10,000 bases of DNA from positions 686,633-696,632 of the forward strand of contig MU646329.1 of assembly GCA_026770585.1 (NCBI GenBank), in the 5' to 3' direction. Source of the stretch: Baffinella frigidus (Eukaryota; Cryptophyceae; Cryptomonadales; Baffinellaceae). Shown here in pieces: positions 5,440-10,000 of this stretch. Both the position numbers and the translations under genes were made by a program. The stretch's first letter is position 1. Each line of letters opens with the position of its first letter. The notes beneath the pieces were generated by a model that was given only the letters and a program-made list of their open reading frames with translations, was not told the DNA's origin and made no database searches.

Positions 5440-5560
5440 TACAGAGATACCTCGCTCATAAGAAACCGCCCCCCCCCTAGGACCACCTTAGGACCCTACG
5501 CATAGGCCTGATGTAGGGTCCTAGGCGGAGGCGGTTTCTTATGAGCGAGGTACCCCTGTA
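5440..5560 (+). mobile_element. Family B MITE, copy B7
   Basis: TACAGAGATACCTCGCTC to GAGCGAGGTACCCCTGTA, 121 bp. The empty site TGGTACCGATCGCGCC occurs in copies 2 (TA 3704-3705) and 4 (7899-7900). On the left four extra bases, CATG, separate the host GGTA from the element. Confidence 0.9.
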
Positions 5561-5631
5561 CCGAAAGCGCCGCACAAGCGAGAAGAGTGTTTGCTCGTGG
5601 GAGAGTGTCACGTGCGCAACATCTTGAGCTT

Positions 5632-5788
5632 CCCTCCTTTTGGAAGTGTTGCCCGCTTCAAATGAAACATCACATGTATCGGGTCCAGGAATGGCTCCAA
5701 TTTCTGGCTTTTTGGCGTGTTTCCAGGGAAAGAATCATTGTTGGAGTATTTCCCACTTATGACCAGGCGTGGTCCCACTCAGATTAAC
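5632..5788 (+). other. Unassigned sequence with an open frame
   Basis: A frame open from 5587 to 5787 encodes MYRVQEWLQFLAFWRVSRER and continues to a stop just before element B8. Composition is less GC-rich than unit X. It is not recognised, and no duplicate is present in the window to test coding constraint. Confidence 0.2.
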
Positions 5789-5947
5789 TACAGGGGTACC
5801 TCGCTAATAAGAAACTGTCCCCCCCCTAGGACCACCTCAGGGCCCTACGCATGGGCCTACTGTAGGGTCCTAGGGCGGGACGCTTTCTTATGAGCGAGGT
5901 ACCCCTGTAGGCAGTTCCGACTTGTGACCTGACGTGGTCCCACACAG
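5753..5947. repeat. Near-identical 29-bp direct repeats flanking B8
   Basis: CACTTATGACCAGGCGTGG (then TCCCACTCAG) ends 6 bp before B8, and GACTTGTGACCTGACGTGG (then TCCCACACAG) begins about 10 bp after it. They are too long for a target duplication and point to a tandem host repeat into which B8 inserted. Confidence 0.65.
5789..5909 (+). mobile_element. Family B MITE, copy B8
   Basis: TACAGGGGTACCTCGCTA to GAGCGAGGTACCCCTGTA, exactly 121 bp with outer TA. Confidence 0.9.
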
Positions 5948-6030
5948 GCCGGTGAAACTCCGCCCCGGGAGCTCTCGAGGGGCCTTGGATTGCTTTAATG
6001 CCGAGCGAGTACATGCCACACACGCCCGTG
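5910..6030. other. Unassigned sequence between B8 and H3
   Basis: Includes the second 29-bp direct repeat. On the reverse strand a frame runs from H3 through this stretch into B8, so it is not a single gene. Confidence 0.3.
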
Positions 6031-6128
6031 CCATCCTTTAGGTCCTTTAGGTTCTTCGAGCTCCCAACATAGGCGGACACCGGAACTGGTTCTGTAGAAA
6101 GACCATGCTTCCTTTCGGATCACATCAA
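6031..6128 (-). mobile_element. Insert H3, reverse-strand copy of H
   Basis: The reverse strand encodes LDVIRKEAWSFYRTSSGVR then LCWELEEPKGPKG. Compared with H1, four of the six base differences in the aligned coding stretch are at third codon positions, a weak hint of past protein-coding selection. Confidence 0.6.
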
Positions 6129-6159
6129 GCCCCCCTGCAGTCGCCCCGCATCCGCGCTA

Positions 6160-6249
6160 GTGGATACGTCTCCAGGTAGTGAATTCACTGTAAAATCAGT
6201 GGATTTGTACCAGATTACGGCCTGGTCAAACCACCCAGACATAGCCACT
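6160..6249 (+). repeat. Dispersed repeat J, copy 2 (uninterrupted)
   Basis: Matches 81-163 and continues through ACATAGCCACT without the family A element, giving the empty site of A1. Confidence 0.75.
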
Positions 6250-6250
6250 A

Positions 6251-6431
6251 GGGCGCGGGCAGGATTGCCGAGTCCAGGGCATAGCTGTACATGTACCTAG
6301 GCATGTCCTACTGCAGGGTCCCAGGGGGAGGCGGTTTCTTATGAGTGAGGTACCCCTGTAGGGCGCGGGCAGGATTGACGAGTGCAGGGCAAAGCTGTGG
6401 CAGGATTGACGAGTGCAGGGCAAAGCTGTAC
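6251..6431 (+). repeat. Tandem repeat around B9 (31-40 bp units)
   Basis: GGGCGCGGGCAGGATTGCCG at 6251 and GGGCGCGGGCAGGATTGACG at 6361 start 40-bp units; CAGGATTGACGAGTGCAGGG at 6401 repeats 6370 with a period of 31. Element B9 lies between units one and two. Confidence 0.85.
6287..6360 (+). mobile_element. Family B MITE, copy B9 (right half)
   Basis: Retains the core CCTACTGCAGGGTCC and the right end GGTTTCTTATGAGTGAGGTA to CCCCTGTA. The left arm is missing and replaced by CTGTACATGTACC. Confidence 0.8.
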
Positions 6432-7053
6432 GTGGTGGTTTGAGGGAAGGGAGGTGCGCGTCGCGTGAGAGGTGCCGCATGCCTCGTGGCACTGTATTTC
6501 GTATTCCGACCCCGGGACACGGGGGCCGACGGGTGCACGATCCCGCACCGCAGCTTCACGCTAGCCGACTCGCTGCCCGAGGCTCGTTTACTTCGCGATG
6601 GCGAGGCCGCGGTTGTGGTGGCGACGCACAGTCACCTGCCGTTGGTTCTCCTCGGTTAGCACGGCCGCACAGTCACCTACCGTGGTTGGTCCTCGTTGAG
6701 CAAGCACGGCGCTAGAAATAGGACGCGGTAGGCAAGCATCGGTCGCCGCAGTTGATGTGCGCATGCGCCGGCCGTGAATCAGCAGCTGCCCTCCTGTCCC
6801 GAGGAAGCTGTGGAAGGGGGGTGGCGAGGACTGAAGAGTGGGGCGCGGGCGCACCGTGGATTCCTTGTTCAGCTCCGCAATGCGCGCGTGGAAGGCGGCA
6901 CCAGGCTGGATGGGGGCCGGCTTCTCGCCCTTGGCGACCGGGGCACTGCCAGTCACAGGGGCCCGTCAGCTGTTTGGCTGGTTGCCGAGAGAGCTGGTCC
7001 CGCGCCTGCACGCATCCTCCGCCTGCGGTTCTCAACATGTCCGCTGAAGCTCC
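6432..7053. other. GC-rich region, no confident gene
   Basis: Several overlapping frames of 60-140 codons exist on both strands, which is expected at this GC content. One reverse-strand stretch (about 6848-6943) reads APVAKGEKPAPIQPGAAFHA and could be an exon after the acceptor-like CTGTGACTGGCAG, but no family was recognised. Confidence 0.25.
6625..6709 (+). repeat. 41-bp tandem duplication
   Basis: CGCACAGTCACCTGCCGTTG at 6625 recurs as CGCACAGTCACCTACCGTGG at 6666; both units end near AGCACGGC. Confidence 0.75.
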
Positions 7054-7161
7054 CTGCAAGATCAAATGCCCCGCGTGGGCGGTGCAGTACAGTGCGAGGG
7101 GTGGGAGTCTGCATGCACGCGTGTCCGCGACTGAGGCAGCGGGTGGTCGTTGGGAGAGGCT

Positions 7162-7293
7162 TCACCGGTAGTACCAGCCCTCGGTCTCCTTGACCGTCAC
7201 GACCTTGGCATCGACCGGAGGGAGCAAGCCCTTGCCAGTCGAGCAGGGGAACCCGAAGTTACGGGTATGGGTCTTGCGCGACTTCGAGGCCAT
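7162..7293 (-). CDS. Candidate reverse-strand exon, unrecognised protein
   Basis: From the ATG at 7293 the reverse strand reads MASKSRKTHTRNFGFP and ends ETEGWYYR before TGA (7162-7164). The 43 residues have a natural, low-complexity-free composition unlike most frames here. A donor-like GTGAAG overlaps the stop (G at 7165), and an acceptor-like TTGATCTTGCAG ends at 7054, giving a possible 112-bp intron, but the frame after it closes quickly. Upstream on this strand is the signal-peptide exon at 7577-7661, so the two could be one gene for a plastid-targeted protein with an intron between; the acceptor would be CTTGAG just before the ATG, which is weak. No family was recognised. Confidence 0.35.
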   Translation of the reverse strand: MASKSRKTHTRNFGFPCSTGKGLLPPVDAKVVTVKETEGWYYR

Positions 7294-7576
7294 CTCAAGG
7301 GAGGTAAGCGCGTTGCCGGCCCCGCTCCGGACACCTGACCAGCCCGCAAAAGGCGTCACCACCCATTGACCTGACGCTGACAGGACTCGAAGCACGCGCC
7401 AGTTTCAGAACGAGAAGGTGTTTTGGCGAGAGCGCCACCCAGGCCTTGCAAGGCCGCCCAGGCCACACGCCTAGCAGCACCCCTCGAGCGCCAATCCTCA
7501 TAGCAAGCCAGGCCGCTGCTCCACGCCTCCAGCGCGCCGAGGACCTGTTCCAGCAGGGGGAGGGGTTGGGATGTAC

Positions 7577-7661
7577 CCATGGAGGAGAGGGTCGGGGCAA
7601 AGGCATCCGCGCCCGACGCGAGGAGCACAGCGCCCAGCGCGAATTTTGCGATTCCGGACAT
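7577..7661 (-). CDS. Signal-peptide exon with plastid-type GADAFAP motif
   Basis: From the ATG at 7661 the reverse strand encodes MSGIAKFALGAVLLASGADA then FAPTLSSMG. This has a short basic start, a hydrophobic core and small residues at -3/-1 before Phe. In algae with secondary red plastids a signal peptide cleaved just before Phe (ASAFAP-type) and followed by a Ser/Thr-rich transit peptide directs proteins to the plastid, and FAPTLSS fits. An in-frame ATG at 7703 lies upstream, but the hydrophobic core starts at 7661. The frame stays open to 7356 but turns into ordinary GC-rich sequence, so the exon probably ends at the donor-like GTACAT (7576). The mature protein is unknown. Three further copies of this exon in the window are broken, which suggests copy 4 is the source or the only survivor. 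Confidence 0.5.
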
Positions 7662-7768
7662 CTCGAGGGGGAGGTGGCCTCTCAAAATTGACTTAGACTC
7701 CATGACTCAAAAGTTGACAACCAAGATCTCCGCGGCGGGGGGTGGTTCCGAAGTAAGGAGGATCCACG

Positions 7769-8152
7769 ATGCGGCGGCCGCTATTCCATCCCTTGCTGAC
7801 GGCGGCGCTGCTGGCGGCTAACCTGCCGCGCGCGGCAAACTTCCCCGCGTTGCTCGTTCTCCCCTCACCCGGCATGGTCGAGCCCTTCACATGCCTGGTA
7901 CCGATCGCGCCGCAGAGACAAAGAGGAGTGTTCGCTCGTGAGAGAGTGTCATGTGCGGAACATCTCCGACTGCAGTGTCTGCAACATAGATTTGCATGGC
8001 CATGGTGTGACGACCTCCTTGCGGGGCAAACGGTGTCGCAAGCTCCTTGCGCAATCGTTGGAAGAATGCTGGGCTGGATCCTGACGGCACTGCTGCCCAT
8101 TCTACCGCCAGGCCGCAAAGGGGAACCAGATCGCTGTTTGGGGTTCCCTTGA
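7769..8152 (+). CDS. Unassigned open frame in unit X copy 4
   Basis: Starts MRRPLFHPLLTAALLAANLP like the frame at 3574, with a hydrophobic, signal-like N-terminus, and stays similar for about 65 codons. It then reads a different frame from copy 2 because copy 4 carries extra bases around 7965-8000. No domain was recognised. The strong sequence match to copy 2 reflects recent duplication, not proven coding constraint. Confidence 0.2.
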   Translation: MRRPLFHPLLTAALLAANLPRAANFPALLVLPSPGMVEPFTCLVPIAPQRQRGVFARERVSCAEHLRLQCLQHRFAWPWCDDLLAGQTVSQAPCAIVGRMLGWILTALLPILPPGRKGEPDRCLGFP

Positions 8153-8183
8153 TTTGTACTGGAGTCTATCGGATTTTGTCTCT

Positions 8184-8294
8184 TGGGTTCAGGGTTTTGG
8201 GTTCAGGGTTTAGGGTTTAGGGTTTAGGGTTTATGGTTTATTAGGGTTTAGGGTTTAGGGTTTAGGGTGTAGGGTTGAGGGTTGAGGGTTTAGG
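8184..8294 (+). repeat. Interstitial telomere-like tract 2 (TTTAGGG)n
   Basis: About 14 units of GGGTTTA with variants, same strand orientation as tract 1 and the same left flank (CTTGATT, GTACTGGAG, then GGATT), so it is part of the duplicated unit. Confidence 0.85.
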
Positions 8295-8408
8295 ATCTGT
8301 CGGAATTCTAGCTCCTTCACAGCCTGATTCGGCCTCACCAATTTGGCGAGACCGAATGTTCACTCCACACCGCGCCCAAATCGAGCCGTCCCCCCCGCCC
8401 TTACCTTC
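8295..8408. other. Spacer with small hairpin
   Basis: ATTCGGCCTC (8327-8336) pairs with GAGACCGAAT (8348-8357). Otherwise nothing was recognised. Confidence 0.5.
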
Positions 8409-8564
8409 CGCACCCCGCCACCAACCCTCACAACTTGGGCAAATCGAAAAAGTCAAAAACACCAAACCCCCTTGCAGGCCGTCGGAATCCGACGGCCTTC
8501 CAGGAGATTTTGGGAGCCATTTTTCCCAGTTTGCGAAGACTGTGAGGGTTGGTGGCGGCACGCC
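8409..8564. mobile_element. Element F, foldback next to a RING exon
   Basis: GCCACCAACCCTCACA near the left end and TGTGAGGGTTGGTGGC near the right are exact inverted repeats, with weaker pairing inward. The centre is a palindrome AGGCCGTCGG-AAT-CCGACGGCCT (8476-8498). No clear target duplication was found. It ends 6 bp before the exon at 8571, so it is probably intronic. Confidence 0.65.
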
Positions 8565-8570
8565 CTTCAG

Positions 8571-8828
8571 GTTTGCCAGGACCTGGTCGAGAACGCGGCC
8601 TTCACCTCGTGCTTATCTCAGAAAATGAGTTCTAAAACTCGTTTTCTTAAGTCAACCCCCCGTCAAATATGTCAACTTATTATTTTCTCTACGCACAAGT
8701 TGACATATTTGAAGGGGAATTGACTTGAGAAAACGAGTTGTAGAACTCCTTTTCTGAGATAAGTGCGCACACGTCTTCTGCGGATCCTGCATCGAGGAGT
8801 GGCTCGCGTCCGTCGATCGCCTCCCTCG
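8571..8828 (+). pseudogene. Second RING-finger exon, split by element E
   Basis: After the acceptor-like CCCTTCAG the frame reads VCQDLVENAAFTSC (8571-8612). Element E and its duplicated GTGC follow, then the same frame resumes AHVFCGSCIEEWLASVDRLP (8767-8826). Without E this is C-x11-C-x-H-x2-C-x2-C-I-x2-W-L, the classical centre of a C3HC4 RING domain in E3 ubiquitin ligases. The first Cys of the first pair would be in the previous exon; the last CPxC pair was not found downstream, where a donor-like GGTAGAT occurs at 8829. E has stop codons in this frame and its possible GT-AG pair would shift the frame by one, so the exon is interrupted. It is unrelated in detail to the RING gene at 1-1433. 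Confidence 0.75.
8613..8762. mobile_element. Element E, foldback MITE with GTGC duplication
   Basis: TTATCTCAG...CTGAGATAA ends, with arms of about 66 bp differing at a handful of positions. GTGC flanks it on both sides (8609-8612 and 8763-8766), and removing element plus one GTGC restores the RING frame. The family was not recognised. Confidence 0.9.
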
Positions 8829-8868
8829 GTAGATCCAGCCATGGCCACGTGACCCACCGCCAACGTTC

Positions 8869-9030
8869 ATAGGCTAACGGCCTGAAAATGGGGTAGTTAG
8901 GCATACGGCATTGCCTAGGACCTCCTACCGTAGGCCGAGGGATCCTAGGACCAAAAAGTCTCGGCGTACGGTAGGAGGTCCTAGGCAATGCCGTAGGCCT
9001 AACTACCCCATTTTCAAGCCGTTACCCTAT
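8869..9030 (+). mobile_element. Element G1, hAT-like palindromic MITE
   Basis: 71-bp arms starting ATAGGCTAACGGCCTGAAAA (left) and, reverse complemented, ATAGGGTAACGGCTTGAAAA (right), with four mismatches and a 20-bp loop GGATCCTAGGACCAAAAAGT. Flanks CAACGTTC (8861-8868) and CAACGTGC (9031-9038) agree at 7 of 8 bases, the duplication size typical of hAT transposons. Confidence 0.9.
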
Positions 9031-9038
9031 CAACGTGC

Positions 9039-9104
9039 CTTCCCGGCGGCGCACACTGAGCCTTGCAAGTCCCTCCGGTGCCCCGGCTGAGGTGGTCGAC
9101 GTTA
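9039..9104. other. Short spacer between G1 and G2
   Basis: One frame reads PCKSLRCPG then a stop, which faintly resembles the end of a RING finger (CPxC), but the final Cys is missing. Not called. Confidence 0.3.
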
Positions 9105-9227
9105 ATAGGGTAACGGCCTGAAAATGGGGTAGTTAGGCCTACGGGATTGCCTAGGACCTCCTACCGTAGGCCGAGACTTTTTGGTCCTAGGATCCCTCGG
9201 CCTACGGTAGTAGGTCCTAGGCAATGC
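9105..9227 (-). mobile_element. Element G2, truncated second copy
   Basis: The left arm ATAGGGTAACGGCCTGAAAA is complete; the right arm stops at GGCAATGC, lacking about 50 bp. The loop is the exact reverse complement of the G1 loop, so G2 lies in opposite orientation. Confidence 0.9.
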
Positions 9228-9468
9228 TCGCCTGTCCCCGCGCACCTGACCTCGGCTGTCCCCGCGTCGCGCGCGGCAGGGCACGGCCTGTTGTGGAAGG
9301 GAAATTGGACTTTCCATGAACACGGCTGTTTTCGGAACGCGGCAGGTCAAAGCCGCGTAGAGAGAGATTGATAATTTATTGCCAAACAACCAGCGTCAGC
9401 GCCGCACATGCTACGCATTGTGCCACTTACTGTACCCCGTGTCGGCCGCTCATACGAGCATTTTCCGG
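9228..9468. other. Spacer, no recognised gene
   Basis: Contains two CTGTCCCCGCG motifs (9231, 9249). Open frames on both strands run into G2 or the J-domain fragment and show no motif. It may include the intron or upstream exon of the J-domain gene. Confidence 0.35.
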
Positions 9469-9556
9469 ATGGATTCTAACTCCACCTCCTACAAAGCCGC
9501 GTACAAGCAGCACGCGTTGGAGTGCCACCCGGACAAGCACTGCCGAAAGGTGCTCT
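9469..9556 (+). pseudogene. J-domain (DnaJ) fragment with HPD motif
   Basis: The frame reads SYKAAYKQHALECHPDKH (HPD codons 9526-9534). This is helix II and the HPD loop of a J-domain, which stimulates Hsp70 ATPase. Helix I (normally YxxLGV) is not in frame directly upstream, although DSNSTS fits the linker just before helix II, and helices III-IV do not follow; instead element D starts after KVL. If D is removed the frame soon stops. So this is a partial exon, either part of a gene with nearby introns or a degraded copy. A frame is open from 9379 but its first part is unrecognisable. Confidence 0.6.
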
Positions 9557-9712
9557 ACCTCTGTCCCACTTCAATGTGGGCTCGTAGATGTTTCGCCCCC
9601 CCCGAAATTTCACTGGTGAATTTTGACACCCCCCCCCCTTGAAATTGACCTGTAAAAAATTGGGGGGGGGGGGCGAAATATCTACGAGCCCAAATTGAAG
9701 TGGGATAGAACT
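9557..9712. mobile_element. Element D, Mutator-like MITE with 9-bp duplication
   Basis: AGGTGCTCT stands on both sides (9548-9556 and 9713-9721). Arms of about 47 bp pair: GTCCCACTTCAATGTGGGCT on the left, ATCCCACTTCAATTTGGGCT (reverse complement) on the right, each continuing CTCGTAGAT and TTTCGCCCCCCCC. A 9-bp duplication with long arms fits Mutator-like elements. Confidence 0.85.
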
Positions 9713-9721
9713 AGGTGCTCT

Positions 9722-10000
9722 CCCACTTATTGACAATTATGGACTTTATTTGAAAGAGAAAAGAACGGCGCAGAACTGAGGCGAGCTGCTCCGCCTTCAC
9801 CGCCCCACTTAGCAGCCACCGGGGGCTTCACGGAAACAGTCCATCTAAACGATTTGTACTAGAATTGTATCCCTTGCTGTGGAACCTAACCGGAATTTCG
9901 CCTTGAATTCAAGGTCAAAAGGTCCTCACTTGCTGCTAAGTGTTCCGCCTTTCACCGCCAATCGCGGATCCGCACTGGCACGCCATTTTCATCTCGAAAG
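9722..10000. other. Right-end region, no recognised gene
   Basis: CACTTAGCAGCCA (9806-9818) and TTGCTGCTAAGTG (9930-9942) are inverted repeats with one mismatch, and CCGCCTTCACCGCC (9791) recurs as CCGCCTTTCACCGCC (9945). A perfect palindrome CTTGAATTCAAG lies at 9902-9913. These could be ends of another inverted-repeat element, but no target duplication is clear. Confidence 0.4.

Larger units (their letters stand above)
4503..5631 (+). repeat. Duplicated segment, unit X copy 3
   Basis: Begins at GCGCCAATCCCC, inside the unit (equivalent to 7488), directly after the telomere-like tract. It ends near 5631 (ACATCTTGAG). It carries A7, B10, H2, B6 with nested A8, hairpin I and B7. A deletion joins the left half of B10 to the signal-peptide exon, so the frame there is chimeric (MSGIAK followed by transposon sequence). 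Confidence 0.85.
7332..8294 (+). repeat. Duplicated segment, unit X copy 4 (least interrupted)
   Basis: Holds, without any A, B, C or H insertion, the sequence found interrupted in copies 1-3, and ends in a TTTAGGG tract like copy 2. It serves as the reference empty version. It carries the best preserved signal-peptide exon on the reverse strand and the open frame starting at 7769 on the forward strand, 107 bp apart and divergent. Confidence 0.85.

Noticed and set aside
1587-6360. Peptides read through family B ends (RGTSLIRN, MSEVPLY) as conserved proteins
   Set aside because: They are translations of the inverted repeats and appear only because the elements are repeated.
6588-6956. 122-codon reverse frame as a gene
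   Set aside because: Only about 30 residues look protein-like; the remainder reads through a 41-bp tandem duplication. It is kept as a note in the region entry.
8609-8763. Element E as an ordinary GT-AG intron
   Set aside because: GTGCTT to ATAAG would remove 155 bases, one more than the insertion, and shift the RING frame. A transposon with GTGC duplication explains it exactly.
9039-9104. Last zinc ligands of the second RING finger (RCPG)
   Set aside because: The expected second Cys is a stop codon, and no convincing acceptor precedes it.

Overview
This is nuclear DNA of a eukaryote, most likely an alga with a red-lineage complex plastid. The evidence is: two RING-finger genes whose domains are split by GT-AG introns or by insertions; two degenerate tracts of the plant/algal telomere repeat TTTAGGG; and a reverse-strand exon encoding a signal peptide that ends in GADAFAP, like the ASAFAP cleavage motif of plastid pre-proteins in stramenopiles, haptophytes, cryptophytes and dinoflagellates. 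The lineage cannot be fixed further from sequence alone. No bacterial operon, rRNA, tRNA or CRISPR array was seen. Most long open frames are by-products of GC-rich repeats.

The window is dominated by short non-autonomous inverted-repeat transposons (MITEs), about 3 kb in total by hand count. Family A (about 104 bp, TIR CCCTTAAGTGGCCA) has eight copies. Family B (about 121 bp, TACAGGGGTACCTCGCTC ends, TA duplication) has about ten whole, partial or chimeric copies. C (367 bp), D (156 bp, 9-bp duplication), E (150 bp, GTGC duplication), F (foldback) and G (162 bp, 8-bp duplication, two copies) are rarer. No transposase was seen.

Layout: 1-1433 holds the C-terminal end of a RING-finger gene on +, two exons separated by a 1.26-kb intron filled with A elements and duplicated fragments. 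1434-2346 is A, B, B-B chimera and A elements plus a G-rich tract. 2347-5631 holds three copies of a duplicated segment (unit X); 7332-8294 is a fourth. Copies 2 and 4 run into interstitial TTTAGGG tracts. Copies 1 and 3 share insertions that copies 2 and 4 lack, so the copies give filled and empty versions of the same sites and show how the elements insert. 5632-7331 is mixed repeat DNA with a weak reverse-strand gene candidate. 8571-8828 is a second RING finger whose exon is split by element E. 8869-9227 holds the two G elements. 9469-9556 is a J-domain (DnaJ) fragment with element D immediately after it.

The genes do not form a pathway. They are host fragments scattered in a repeat-rich, possibly subtelomeric, region. 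The clearest biology here is the fossil record of several transposon families inserted into duplicated DNA.
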